Shown: positions 38,905 to 47,408, counted from the stretch's first letter. The stretch is DNA of 64,000 nt from an uncultured Alistipes sp. (GCA_937880705.1 CALGRZ010000068.1:62001-126000); one strand, 5' to 3'. Numbers and translations: made by a program. Notes: a model not told the origin generated them from the letters alone.

Positions 38905-39756
38905 ATGAAAAAACTATTTGTTTTGCTGACGCTGCTTGCAGTGGGTTTGACTGCATGCGAGAAGCCCGCACCCGAGCCCTCTACTTCGGAAGTTGTGCTC
39001 ACACTCACCTCGGAGGGTGCCATGGTCTTTGACAACAATGGCGGAATGGGCACCATCACCTACACACTCGAGAACCCCGTGGAGGGCGAGAAGCTGGAGG
39101 TTAGCGCAGACTGCGACTGGATCATCAACATCAATGACAGCGTGGACGGTGAGATTAGCTTTACCGTGAAGCGCAATCAGGCCGGTCTGGGTCGCTCGGG
39201 CAACATCACTGCAAAGTATGCCGACAAGGAGTTTACGGTGATCATCAACCAGAAGTCGAACCTCGATATCGACGTTACGGTGGAGGCTCCCAACCTTAAG
39301 GGTATCTACTATGGTCGACGCGATGGCGGTAGCGACAACTACTACATCATGTTCACCAACGGTGACTTGATTTTCGACAGCACACAGTACGATGAGTATG
39401 GTCGCCCCTACTCACTCTACCTGAAGAATACGCCCAATGCTTACTACTACATCGTAGACCTCTTTGTTGATGCAGAGGATGATGGTAGCAGAAAGGTACC
39501 CGATGGTGTTTACACGCTCGACCTCTACAACACCGGCGGTGGCAACCAGTTTATGTTGGGCTTCAGCATGTACTCTTTAAACGATGCTTCAGGCTGGGCA
39601 ACCGAGGAGTGGAACTACTCAACCGGCTCACTGGTTGTCGAGGGCAACAAGATGGAGCTTACCGTAACCCTCTACGACTACGAGAACAGCATCGAGTTGG
39701 ATCGCCACTTCGTGACCTTCGAGGGCGAGTATGAGCTCTATGACGACTCGATTTAA
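38905..39756 (+). CDS. BACON lipoprotein, single-repeat form
   Basis: A 283-residue lipoprotein with lipobox LTAC (Cys18). Residues about 35-125 form a BACON-type domain (GMGTITYTLENPVEGEKLEV, CDWIININD, EFTVIINQ). The C-terminal 150 residues are a beta-rich unit with GIYYGRRDGGSDNYYIMF, VPDGVYTLD and HFVTFEGEYEL. No enzyme motif was seen. The next gene encodes the same BACON domain and two copies of a related C-terminal unit. BACON domains are thought to bind mucin or glycans; a surface-binding role is inference. A hairpin separates the two genes. Confidence 0.78.
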   Translation: MKKLFVLLTLLAVGLTACEKPAPEPSTSEVVLTLTSEGAMVFDNNGGMGTITYTLENPVEGEKLEVSADCDWIININDSVDGEISFTVKRNQAGLGRSGNITAKYADKEFTVIINQKSNLDIDVTVEAPNLKGIYYGRRDGGSDNYYIMFTNGDLIFDSTQYDEYGRPYSLYLKNTPNAYYYIVDLFVDAEDDGSRKVPDGVYTLDLYNTGGGNQFMLGFSMYSLNDASGWATEEWNYSTGSLVVEGNKMELTVTLYDYENSIELDRHFVTFEGEYELYDDSI

Positions 39757-39798
39757 CGATATGTAAGCTATCGTTAATAACCAACACTAAAACACCGG

Positions 39799-39828
39799 AG
39801 GCTACTCGTAGAACTCTGCGAGTAGCCT
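39799..39828 (+). terminator. Hairpin between the two BACON lipoprotein genes
   Basis: AGGCTACTCG pairs with CGAGTAGCCT around GAACTCTG-type loop; only a short T stretch follows (TTCCCC), so it may only partly stop transcription. Confidence 0.6.
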
Positions 39829-39850
39829 TCCCCTATAATAGATATTCAAT

Positions 39851-41131
39851 ATGAGACGATTTTTATCAATCATTGCCGCCACGTTGCTTATAGCCGTATC
39901 ATGCGAGAAAGAGGCGGCAGGCAACATCAACGACTCGATACTCACCTGCACCTCTTCTACCGAGCTGTCATTCTCGGCTGAGGGTGGCCAAGGCGAGGTG
40001 ACATTCTCGATCGAGAACCCCGCAAAGGGCTATAAGGTAGAGGCTACAAGCTCTGCCGAGTGGGTAAGCAACATAGTCGCTAACGACACCGTAACCTTTA
40101 CGGTTGAGCCTAACGAGAGCGACGAGCGCCGCACTGCGGTACTCTTGGTCAGCTACGGCATCCACAACTTTGCCGTGATGATCAACCAGGGCACGCCCAT
40201 GGTATTCAACGGCTCGTACAATGGCCGTGATACCGTCGAGGGCACAATGTTCAACTATACGGTATTCTTCTCGGATAACGGCGTTGAGTCGGCCGACAAC
40301 ATCTCGAACAGCACATACTACTACTGTCTGAACATCTATTCAACCACGATACACGGCTTCAACGAGAACCGTCTGCCCGAGGGTGTCTACACCTTCGACA
40401 AGCGCAGCAAGGGTCAGAGCAACTCATTCTCATTCGAGGGCAGTAAGTATGTCATTGTCGGCAACGAGGATACCCCGGGCGAGGAGTTTAAGTTTATGGA
40501 CGGTGTGCTGACCGTAACGGCCGATGGCATCACCGCCGACCTTAAAACGGCCGAGGGCGAGGCTCACAAGTTCGCATACAAGGGTTCGCTGGAGCTCAAG
40601 TACAAGAACCAGAGCGAGCCTTCACCCATGAGCTTGTTGACCGAGGACTATACCTTCAATGTAGAGAATGGCTATATACGTTGCTACTATTATGGTGATT
40701 TCTATGGCATTGGCTACGATCTGTGGAGTATCAGCATGATTGAGGATCACGACTCATTCTCGGGCGACTACCTCAAGTTTGACGTCTTGGTTGATACCGC
40801 CAAGGGCTATGTTCCCGATGCTTTCCTCGGCACATACAACGCATATAAGCCGGAGATGGGCGAGCAGTACACCAACATCTTCCTGCCTGGCCGTTGGTTT
40901 GCCTTCGCCACATACTCGTGGTATGTAACATGCGAGCAGGGCTTTATCACCAATACCGTATGCCCCATTTCGGACGGTGTCATCACATTCGAGAAGGTCG
41001 ATGGTGTGTACTGTGTACGCTTTGACTGCGAGGATGACAAGGGGCACCGCTTTGCCGGCACGTTCAGCAACCACAGCATTGGCGAGGTATGGGATGTGCG
41101 TGACGCCTCAAACCCCACCCAGGGCTATTAG
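39851..41131 (+). CDS. BACON lipoprotein, duplicated-repeat form
   Basis: A 426-residue lipoprotein with lipobox AVSC (Cys18). The BACON-type domain (GQGEVTFSIENPAKGYKVEA, AEWVSNIVANDTVTF, FAVMINQ) is followed by two beta-rich units: the first (FNGSYNGRDTVEG, LPEGVYTFDKRS, FKFMDGVLTV) is like the C-terminus of the previous protein, and the second (FNVENGYIRCYYYGDFYGIG, FLGTYNAYKPEMG, HRFAGTFSNHS) looks like a diverged copy. No catalytic motif is visible. The pair probably arose by gene duplication followed by internal duplication. Surface ligand binding is inference. Confidence 0.78.
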   Translation: MRRFLSIIAATLLIAVSCEKEAAGNINDSILTCTSSTELSFSAEGGQGEVTFSIENPAKGYKVEATSSAEWVSNIVANDTVTFTVEPNESDERRTAVLLVSYGIHNFAVMINQGTPMVFNGSYNGRDTVEGTMFNYTVFFSDNGVESADNISNSTYYYCLNIYSTTIHGFNENRLPEGVYTFDKRSKGQSNSFSFEGSKYVIVGNEDTPGEEFKFMDGVLTVTADGITADLKTAEGEAHKFAYKGSLELKYKNQSEPSPMSLLTEDYTFNVENGYIRCYYYGDFYGIGYDLWSISMIEDHDSFSGDYLKFDVLVDTAKGYVPDAFLGTYNAYKPEMGEQYTNIFLPGRWFAFATYSWYVTCEQGFITNTVCPISDGVITFEKVDGVYCVRFDCEDDKGHRFAGTFSNHSIGEVWDVRDASNPTQGY

Positions 41132-41186
41132 CAGAGATCGCATAAACCGATGACAGCGTTGTAGATCTACCCTATCTCCACCCATA

Positions 41187-42191
41187 ATGGTTGACATTAC
41201 GTCAATAAGAAATACCCTCAGTGCCAGTGTCATTCAACTGCGCACGCTGGATTGGATGAAGGTAGACATCGACTCTATGTCGTATGGCAACAACGCTGTC
41301 ACGGCACGATGCAAGTTACCCGACCGCGAGGGTTGGTATCTTGTAAAGTGCTATTTTCGCCCCAAGCACCACCTTGCCGCCATATATGGCGATAGCTACT
41401 TACCCAAAGAGCTGGGCGTATACACCATTCAAGGCAACATCGAATATATCGACATTGTACTTCTGCCGTGGGTCGAAGGCCACCCCTTGGATAGCATCAT
41501 AGGCTCCGACAATGCCGATTACGCCTCATTGAGCCGATCCTTCGACAGGCTTGCCCGCACGCTGCTCGACAGCGACGGAGCACACGGCGACATCAAACCC
41601 GAAAATATTATCGTCACGGCCGATGGACAGATGGTAACCATCGACCACGACGCATCATGGAGTTCCAAACTCAACGGCACCACAACCGAAGAGATTGGCA
41701 CGCCAATATACTGCCACCCGCGCAACTACGACATCGGTCGACATAGGAGCGCAGACGACTTTCCCATAGCACTTATCTCGATTGCTCTGGCAGCACTATC
41801 CATCGACCGCGAGGCTATGCAGGGCTACATCAAGGAGGATAAGAGCCTCTTCGACCCCGCCGCAGTGGTTAGTGGCACGGATGTCGCCATGAACAGAGCC
41901 ATAGAGATATTCTCACAGTCGGGCGATGCTGCCCACTACCGCATAGCCTCGGCTCTTAAGGGGTGCTACCCCACCATCTATGGATTGGGCGACTGGCTAC
42001 GCTTCGTGGAGTGTTCGCCCGTCACCGAGATACCTCTCGCAGCCGAGATAGAGACACTACACACCTATTGGGGCTACCGCATGGATGACCGATGGGTTGT
42101 GCCACCACTCTACGACGACTGCATCTCCCAAGGCGACAATAAGGTAATGCTGATCCTCGGCGACCAGAGCCGAATAGTTCCTCGTCGCTAA
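41187..42191 (+). CDS. Ser/Thr protein kinase-like protein with WG-repeat-like tail
   Basis: A 334-residue cytoplasmic protein with a eukaryote-like kinase core. The VKCY lysine is Lys54, the catalytic loop is HGDIKPENII (His133, Asp135, Lys137, Asn140), and the magnesium motif is IDHD in place of DFG (Asp153); a PIYCHPRN segment stands where the activation-loop APE would be. No clear glycine-rich loop is visible. The last 40 residues (YWGYRMDDRWVVPPLYDDC) look like one WG-type beta repeat. It overlaps the convergent zinc-ribbon gene by four bases. Signalling role likely; target unknown. Confidence 0.8.
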   Translation: MVDITSIRNTLSASVIQLRTLDWMKVDIDSMSYGNNAVTARCKLPDREGWYLVKCYFRPKHHLAAIYGDSYLPKELGVYTIQGNIEYIDIVLLPWVEGHPLDSIIGSDNADYASLSRSFDRLARTLLDSDGAHGDIKPENIIVTADGQMVTIDHDASWSSKLNGTTTEEIGTPIYCHPRNYDIGRHRSADDFPIALISIALAALSIDREAMQGYIKEDKSLFDPAAVVSGTDVAMNRAIEIFSQSGDAAHYRIASALKGCYPTIYGLGDWLRFVECSPVTEIPLAAEIETLHTYWGYRMDDRWVVPPLYDDCISQGDNKVMLILGDQSRIVPRR

Positions 42192-42394
42192 TCCCAGAGT
42201 ATCACCTCGCGCAACGAGTCGTTAAACTCATCACTATCGGGCTGGTAACGCTTATTGCAGACGGGGCAGAAGAAGGGCGCAGACTCATCGTTCTGCTCAC
42301 CACAATCACGACATGTGCAGCATAGACCTATGCCGGCCTGATGCTCAAAAGCAGTGTTGCAACGCTCACACTGCATCTTATAAATCACTCCCAT
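42188..42394 (-). CDS. small zinc-ribbon protein
   Basis: A 68-residue protein with eight cysteines at 9, 12, 25, 26, 28, 31, 43 and 46, arranged as CxxC, CCxCxxC and CxxC. This can form one or two zinc ribbons. The last 20 residues are acidic (DSDEFNDSLREVILWD). It overlaps the end of the kinase-like gene on the other strand by four bases and has its own promoter. Function unknown; nucleic acid or protein binding is usual for such ribbons. Confidence 0.75.
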   Translation of the reverse strand: MGVIYKMQCERCNTAFEHQAGIGLCCTCRDCGEQNDESAPFFCPVCNKRYQPDSDEFNDSLREVILWD

Positions 42395-42423
42395 AAATCA
42401 ACGGTTTTAGTTTAATCATGGGA

Positions 42424-42431
42424 CAAAGTTA
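42424..42431 (-). promoter_or_regulatory. -7 box of the zinc-ribbon gene
   Basis: TAACTTTG on the minus strand, 29 bases before the ATG, directly next to the hairpin that follows the WYL regulator. Confidence 0.45.
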
Positions 42432-42467
42432 GAGGGGTGATTTGACAACTTGTGTCAATCACCCCTC
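42432..42467 (-). terminator. Hairpin terminator after the WYL regulator
   Basis: GAGGGGTGATTTGACA (42432-42447) pairs with TGTCAATCACCCCTC (42453-42467) with a one-base bulge. It abuts the -7 box of the next gene, so it may also affect that promoter. Confidence 0.65.
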
Positions 42468-42532
42468 CAAGAGATATAATTTTTCAATATCCGCTGTTTT
42501 GTGAGATTTTCGATGGTCATATACCAGCCATT

Positions 42533-43438
42533 TTACCCTATCTTTTTGATTAATTGTTGTGATTGCTGACTCATATAGCTTGCGAAGTCGGGCGAATCGA
42601 CAATCTCTATATCATCGTACAACCCCATCACAAAGCGACCTACACCCAGATAGTTGCACACCTCCGTGTCGAGTAGCCAATGTGAGGTATCGACCCTCTT
42701 CAGGTCACGCTCTGCCAGAGGATACTCCTCCAAGATAAGGTTGTGGGAGAGTATGCCCAAGCGCAGCTTCACCCTGTGTAGCTCAAAGCCCGTGGTGCGA
42801 AACACGTCGATATGCCCCTTGCGATGGTCTGCCTCATGGCTCCACGCCTCATCAAGCAGCTCGACCTCCTCGACACGCGCCGTATTGAATAGCTTATTGG
42901 TGCCGCTCTCGGTGTCGTAGCACCACATCTGCACATAGTTTGTCGTGAAGCCAAAGGGCTCTACCCTACGGTCACGCGAGCCGGTATGAGCCGAGGCGTA
43001 GCCTCGTAGCACGACACAGCGTCTATTCTCGATAGCCTCGATAATGCGATTTACATTCTCGGCATGCTTACCCTTAACGATACTGCCGGCCATCGAGGTG
43101 CAGTTATACACCGAGGTGAGCTTACGGCGCAAATTCTGCTTCAGCATATTGCTATCATCAAGACCCGCAATAAGCTGATTTACAATATGCGCCTCCTCGT
43201 CGGTGAAGTGTACCAGCTGCGAGATATCTCTAAAATAGCGGCTCTCCTTGCCCAACTTGTAGACACCACCTTCGAGCTTATGCACCACAAAGCCGGCATC
43301 CTTAAATGTCTCGATATAGCGGTATATCGAGCGATACGACGTATCAAGTCGCTCGGCAAGATCCTCGACGGTATAGTTCACATTGCCCGTCATGAGCTTC
43401 ATCAGGCGCAGCAGACGTTCAATCTTTGGTTGATCCAT
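42533..43438 (-). CDS. WYL-domain transcriptional regulator
   Basis: A 301-residue regulator starting at MDQPKIERLL. Residues about 1-65 form a DeoR-type helix-turn-helix (YTVEDLAERLDTSYRSIYRY). The middle and C-terminal parts are a WYL domain (NRRCVVLRGYASAHTGS, FTTNYVQMWCYD) and a WCX extension (ILEEYPLAERDLKRVD). WYL proteins sense small ligands or single-stranded nucleic acid and control DNA-damage, defence or metabolism genes. The first Met of the open frame lies 27 codons upstream and is unlikely. The target is unknown; no defence genes are nearby. Confidence 0.87.
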   Translation of the reverse strand: MDQPKIERLLRLMKLMTGNVNYTVEDLAERLDTSYRSIYRYIETFKDAGFVVHKLEGGVYKLGKESRYFRDISQLVHFTDEEAHIVNQLIAGLDDSNMLKQNLRRKLTSVYNCTSMAGSIVKGKHAENVNRIIEAIENRRCVVLRGYASAHTGSRDRRVEPFGFTTNYVQMWCYDTESGTNKLFNTARVEEVELLDEAWSHEADHRKGHIDVFRTTGFELHRVKLRLGILSHNLILEEYPLAERDLKRVDTSHWLLDTEVCNYLGVGRFVMGLYDDIEIVDSPDFASYMSQQSQQLIKKIG

Positions 43439-43499
43439 AACAGAGTGTTTTGTAATGCGAAGATAGGAATAATTTTCTGATCGACAACCCATAATAGAC

Positions 43500-43533
43500 A
43501 AAAAGAGGAATAACCCCACAGGATTATTCCTCT
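43500..43533 (-). terminator. mscL terminator
   Basis: AGAGGAATAA (43504-43513) pairs with TTATTCCTCT (43524-43533), then TTTT on the minus strand, 22 bases beyond the mscL stop. Confidence 0.8.
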
Positions 43534-43555
43534 ACGCATCTGTTTCGAGTTGCGA

Positions 43556-44011
43556 CTACTTCTTCTCCTTGAGCAGGTCACGAATCTCGGTCAGGAGCAC
43601 CTCCTCCTTTGTAGGTTCGGGCTCGGTAGCGGGTGCGGGCTCGGGCTCGGCCGCAGCCTCCTCCTCCTTCTTACGGAGATTAGAGAGCTTGTTGACAGCC
43701 TTAATCATCACAAAGATACTCAAGGCGATGATCAAGAAGTCGATGCAGGTCTGCAGGAAGGCACCATACTTCCACAGCACCTCGGGGTCTACAACCTCAC
43801 CTGTCTCGGGGTTGAGCACTGCCGCCTTGAGCACCACGCCCAGGTCAGAGAAGTTCTTACCACCAAGCAATACACCGATAGGAGGCATCAACACATCGTT
43901 CACCAACGAGGTCACGATCTTACCGAACGCACCACCGATGATAACACCGACAGCCATATCCACCACATTACCCTTCAGGGCGAAGGCCTTAAATTCCTGT
44001 AAAAATCCCAT
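43556..44011 (-). CDS. mscL: large-conductance mechanosensitive channel
   Basis: Opens under membrane tension to release solutes during osmotic downshock. The 151-residue product has the N-terminal helix [20 protein letters not shown] with the pore-lining [18 protein letters not shown], a periplasmic loop, a second membrane helix ([16 protein letters not shown]) and a charged, Pro/Glu-rich cytoplasmic helix longer than in E. coli MscL (136). It is monocistronic with its own promoter and terminator. Confidence 0.93.
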   Translation of the reverse strand: MGFLQEFKAFALKGNVVDMAVGVIIGGAFGKIVTSLVNDVLMPPIGVLLGGKNFSDLGVVLKAAVLNPETGEVVDPEVLWKYGAFLQTCIDFLIIALSIFVMIKAVNKLSNLRKKEEEAAAEPEPAPATEPEPTKEEVLLTEIRDLLKEKK

Positions 44012-44054
44012 AGTTAATTCTGTCTTTGGTTAATGTATTTGTGTTTATATAATG

Positions 44055-44062
44055 CAAATATA
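44055..44062 (-). promoter_or_regulatory. mscL -7 box
   Basis: TATATTTG on the minus strand, 43 bases before the ATG. Confidence 0.5.
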
Positions 44063-44108
44063 CAAAAATATTTTAAATTATGCACTTTTGACCATAAATA
44101 GCACAACA

Positions 44109-44134
44109 CGGGGCAGCTCCGAAGAGCCACCCCG
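44109..44134 (-). terminator. Hairpin after the lipoprotein gene
   Basis: CGGGG-CA-GCTC pairs with GAGC-CA-CCCCG around CGAA, with a symmetric internal loop. No T run follows directly, so its strength as a terminator is uncertain. Confidence 0.5.
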
Positions 44135-44174
44135 CCACCAAAACTTTATAACTTAACTATGCAATGGGTATCCG

Positions 44175-44747
44175 TCAGTTGAAGAAGATAGTCTCCTCGA
44201 CCACCACATCCCAATCAAAGAGGTCGGCAGCACACTGCGTCTGGAAGTCGGTGAGCTTCGATGTCGAGGGTGCATCGTTCAGAACAGCATTGTAGAAGGC
44301 CGCCGTAGAGGGGTAATAGCTCTTCACCTTGCGAGCAAAGCAGTCATAGAAGGCACGCTGCGCCTGATGGTCGAGGCCATCGGGCAGAATACCCTCGGCA
44401 ACAAGCCACGGATAGGGATATATGTTGCGCATATTGTGGGCATCGGCATTGAGCCTCTCCACCACCGTCGATACCACATAGACCTCGACCGTATCTCCCT
44501 TGCCGGGCAGCTCCACAAATGTGGTATAAACCGGATAGTCTATCTCGATAGCCTCGACCACATCGTCCGAGAAGTTCTGAAACTCCGCCTCGGCAAGGTT
44601 CTCCAAATAGACCATATCGCGGTATGCGCGAAGCTCATCGCGCACCTGACGACGATCCTTATCACTCCATCTCTTGCTCTGCGAGCAACCACCGGCCACA
44701 GCAGCTACTGCCACCAAGGCCATCATCAAAAGTAAAAATCTTTTCAT
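44175..44747 (-). CDS. hypothetical lipoprotein
   Basis: A 190-residue lipoprotein from MKRFLLLMMALV, with lipobox VAGGC. The frame is open 13 codons further upstream, but that stretch is not signal-peptide-like. The mature part is acidic and helical (DKDRRQVRDELRAYRDMVYL), ending VVEETIFFN, without recognisable motifs. It lies 66 bases after the ion-channel gene on the same strand and may be cotranscribed with it. Function unknown. Confidence 0.7.
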   Translation of the reverse strand: MKRFLLLMMALVAVAAVAGGCSQSKRWSDKDRRQVRDELRAYRDMVYLENLAEAEFQNFSDDVVEAIEIDYPVYTTFVELPGKGDTVEVYVVSTVVERLNADAHNMRNIYPYPWLVAEGILPDGLDHQAQRAFYDCFARKVKSYYPSTAAFYNAVLNDAPSTSKLTDFQTQCAADLFDWDVVVEETIFFN

Positions 44748-44812
44748 CTTGTAGAAAGTTTGTTGGTTTGTCTGCCTCAAGTGCAACTCTTATGCCAGAG
44801 AGGGTCGACCGA

Positions 44813-45460
44813 CTACTTATCGCGAGGCGAAAAGAGCGAGGTGATATAGACGGTGAAGACCGGAAACATGGCCATGCCGAGCACCGGCAACAGCACACAT
44901 ATCACCTTGCCTGCGACGGTCACGGGGAATATCTCCGCACCCACGGTGACCATATTCATCCACGCCCACCACAGCGCATCACCAAAGCCTCCGACGGCCT
45001 TATTTACGGGTGCCTCGAACTCGTAGAAGACCAATGCCCCGAAGTATGTAGCAACGGCAACCGTGGCGATATACACCCACAGCAGACGTGTGGCGCGCTT
45101 GGTGATAAGCCAGCGCATGGTAATATATAGTGCGAGAATAGAGCGCAGTATTACAACTCCGCCCATAACCATCTGGGCAGTATGTCCGAACTCGATACCC
45201 GACCACCGAGCCAGACTATTGTAGGGCACAGAGAGCAGCAGGACTATAAAGTTGCGCATGAGAAAGTGCCACGGCCGACGACTATAGGCCATGAGCACAA
45301 AGAAGTCTACACAGAAGATCAGACAGGCGACCAGCGTGGCGCGAGAGAAGAGCTCGCCGAAGGCGGCAAGACGTGTGGAGTAGATGATCTCTACCGAGAA
45401 GGCAATAAGCAGGATGATGCTTGCCAGCAGTGTCAGGATGTTGGTTATGCGCAAAAACAT
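44813..45460 (-). CDS. potassium channel-like membrane protein with atypical filter
   Basis: About 215 residues from MFLRITNILTL, with six hydrophobic segments, the layout of voltage-gated-type potassium channels: four in the first 125 residues, then two around a pore loop. The pore reads WAWMNMVTVGAEIFPVT, so the usual TVGYG filter is TVGAE (172-176), which may change selectivity. The fourth segment (RSILALYITMRWLITKR) has few basic charges, so voltage sensing is doubtful. The open frame has another Met nine codons earlier. It may be cotranscribed with the lipoprotein gene that follows. Confidence 0.78.
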   Translation of the reverse strand: MFLRITNILTLLASIILLIAFSVEIIYSTRLAAFGELFSRATLVACLIFCVDFFVLMAYSRRPWHFLMRNFIVLLLSVPYNSLARWSGIEFGHTAQMVMGGVVILRSILALYITMRWLITKRATRLLWVYIATVAVATYFGALVFYEFEAPVNKAVGGFGDALWWAWMNMVTVGAEIFPVTVAGKVICVLLPVLGMAMFPVFTVYITSLFSPRDK

Positions 45461-45577
45461 TGCTAAAGTTTTGGCATACAAGACCAAAATCTATGCCTCG
45501 GCACACATCTAACGACATTTAACGACAACGACGAGTCGAGCAATATTGAAAAAAAGTGAAAAAAGTGACAAAATATT

Positions 45578-45607
45578 TTGGAGGTTAAAAAAAATGCTAT
45601 ATCTTTG
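45578..45607 (+). promoter_or_regulatory. tRNA-Met promoter
   Basis: TTG (45578-45580) and TATCTTTG (45600-45607) are 19 bases apart, a near-ideal Bacteroidota promoter, 19 bases ahead of the mature tRNA. Confidence 0.75.
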
Positions 45608-45626
45608 CACTCGCTTTAAGAGCAAT

Positions 45627-45703
45627 GGCGAGATAGCTCAGCTGGTTAGAGCGCATGATTCATAATCATGAGGTCGAGAGTTCAAGTCTCTCTCTCGCTA
45701 CCA
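45627..45703 (+). tRNA. tRNA-Met (CAT anticodon), CCA encoded
   Basis: A full cloverleaf: acceptor GGCGAGA/TCTCGCT with a G-U first pair, D arm GCTC/GAGC, anticodon stem CATGA/TCATG around TTCATAA with CAT at 45661-45663, and T arm GAGAG/CTCTC with TTCAAGT. CCA is encoded at 45701-45703. It does not have the initiator features, so it is elongator Met, or tRNA-Ile2 if the C34 is lysidine-modified. Confidence 0.9.
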
Positions 45704-45705
45704 AG

Positions 45706-45734
45706 GCACTTCGGAATACCGAGGTGCTTTTTTT
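45706..45734 (+). terminator. tRNA-Met terminator
   Basis: GCACTTCGG pairs with CCGAGGTGC (one wobble) around AATA, then seven T residues, three bases past the tRNA CCA. Confidence 0.9.
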
Positions 45735-45763
45735 ATTGCTCCACCTAAATTTACGACCGGCCT

Positions 45764-46312
45764 CTACAACTCCATACCACGTCGTGTACGGGCCATGACC
45801 TCACCGCCAACAAGTCGCGCAGCTACGGCAAGTGCAAACTCCACCGACACACCGGCACCGGCACCCGTTATCAGGTTGCCATCTTCGACAACAGCACCAC
45901 CGACATAGCTATACGCGGCCATCTCCTCTACCACCGAACTATGGCAGGTCACCCTGCTACCATGCGCAACACCCGCAGCAGCAAGCACCGTAGGAGCACC
46001 ACATATAGCAGCCACAACACGACCTTGGGCCATGTAGTCGCGTACCACCGAGCACACCGACTCACTCTGGCGCAGGTTGATATATCCGGGGTTGCCACCC
46101 GGCAGGATGAGCGCATCGCCATCATCGAGCGACAAGCTCTCGATGAGCGCATCGCAATGCACAACGACATGCCCGTGCGAGGAGCCTACATCCAGGCTAC
46201 CACCCACAGCGACCTTTACAATATCGACAGCTGCACGGTGCAGAACATCAACCGACGCCAACGCCTCGATAACCTCGAAGCCCTCGGCAAAAAGTATATA
46301 CGCCTTACTCAT
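45764..46312 (-). CDS. DJ-1/PfpI family protein
   Basis: A 182-residue protein of the DJ-1/YajL group. The reactive cysteine is Cys104 in VAAICGAPTVLA, supported by Glu16 (GFEVIEA, equivalent to Glu18 of DJ-1) and the ILPGGNPG loop. Such proteins act in oxidative stress, protein deglycation claims or as glyoxalases. It begins two bases after the aroB stop, so they are one operon. The specific activity is not readable from the sequence. Confidence 0.9.
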   Translation of the reverse strand: MSKAYILFAEGFEVIEALASVDVLHRAAVDIVKVAVGGSLDVGSSHGHVVVHCDALIESLSLDDGDALILPGGNPGYINLRQSESVCSVVRDYMAQGRVVAAICGAPTVLAAAGVAHGSRVTCHSSVVEEMAAYSYVGGAVVEDGNLITGAGAGVSVEFALAVAARLVGGEVMARTRRGMEL

Positions 46313-46314
46313 AG

Positions 46315-47328
46315 CTAAAACAATTTTTCAAACTCATCGAAGGTCATCTCCACTATCTTACAGCTACCTATCGATTCGGGGACTACCACTCGTATGCTGT
46401 TATCACTCTTCTTTTTATCATATCTTATCTCACGCATCACATCAGCCATCGGCACGGGCAGTTCACGCTCAAAGCCAAAGGCATCAATTAGAGCCTCTAT
46501 ACGTCGAGCCTCCGACGAGGGCAACATGCCCACCCGCTCGGCCATGCGCGCTATCAACGACATACCTATGGCAACGGCCTCGCCATGGTTGAACTCGCGC
46601 GTACACTTCTCAATGGCGTGACCTATGGTGTGCCCGAGGTTTAGCAGACGGCGCAAGCCCCTCTCGCACTCATCGCGCTCGACGATATCGGCCTTTATGC
46701 GCACCGAGCGCAGCACAACCTCGCGCATAACCTCCGCATCCCCATATATGTCGCCCGAGGCGTGCTCTTCGAGGTAGTGGAACAGATTGGCATCGCCCAC
46801 CACGGCGACCTTGATAACCTCGGCCATACCGGCTCGCAGCTCTCGCTGTGGCAAGGTCTTGAGCAACTCGACATCCGACACCACAAAGCGTGGCTGACGG
46901 AAGGTGCCTATCATATTTTTATATCCTGCGAGGTTCACGCCATTCTTACCTCCTACCGATGCATCCACCTGTCCGAGGAGCGTCGTGGAGATAAAACCAA
47001 AATCAATGCCACGCATATATGTTGCTGCCACATAGCCTGTTATATCCGTGACTATACCACCTCCTATACCCAACAGAAATGTATGACGGTCAGCCCCCAA
47101 CTCCATAAGTCGGGTGTAGACATTCTGCACGGTGACGAGATTTTTGTTAGCCTCGCCATGGCCAACGATGATATAGTCGTATCGATGCACCAGCTCACCA
47201 TAGAGGCGGTCGATATTGGCATCGGTAATAACGATTACGCGCTGTCGGGGCACCACTCTTTCAAGTGCTTCGGCCACGCTTGTGACATATATCTGCGAGA
47301 ACTCTTTAACGGTTATCCTATCACCCAT
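46315..47328 (-). CDS. aroB: 3-dehydroquinate synthase
   Basis: Second step of the shikimate pathway, converting DAHP to 3-dehydroquinate with NAD and zinc. The preferred start MGDRITVKEF gives 337 residues, close to the usual 340-370. Motifs include GIGGGIVTDITGYVAATYMRG for NAD and substrate, GKNGVNLAGYKNMIG, and the zinc ligands in LGHTIGHAIEK and NHGEAVAIG. The open frame extends 17 codons upstream through an AT-rich stretch that is unlikely to be coding. It is followed directly by the DJ-1 family gene. Confidence 0.93.
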   Translation of the reverse strand: MGDRITVKEFSQIYVTSVAEALERVVPRQRVIVITDANIDRLYGELVHRYDYIIVGHGEANKNLVTVQNVYTRLMELGADRHTFLLGIGGGIVTDITGYVAATYMRGIDFGFISTTLLGQVDASVGGKNGVNLAGYKNMIGTFRQPRFVVSDVELLKTLPQRELRAGMAEVIKVAVVGDANLFHYLEEHASGDIYGDAEVMREVVLRSVRIKADIVERDECERGLRRLLNLGHTIGHAIEKCTREFNHGEAVAIGMSLIARMAERVGMLPSSEARRIEALIDAFGFERELPVPMADVMREIRYDKKKSDNSIRVVVPESIGSCKIVEMTFDEFEKLF

Positions 47329-47400
47329 GTTGCGTTGTATTGAGTATAGAGAGATAATATAAATAGTGTACCACGGCACACTGCCACGGCTTACAATCTA

Positions 47401-47408
47401 CAAAGATA
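47401..47408 (-). promoter_or_regulatory. aroB -7 box
   Basis: TATCTTTG on the minus strand, 72 bases before the preferred aroB ATG. Confidence 0.5.

Noticed and set aside
42533..43438. WYL regulator as a sign of a nearby phage-defence island
   Set aside because: No restriction, CBASS, retron or other defence genes lie within the surrounding genes, which are channels and housekeeping genes.
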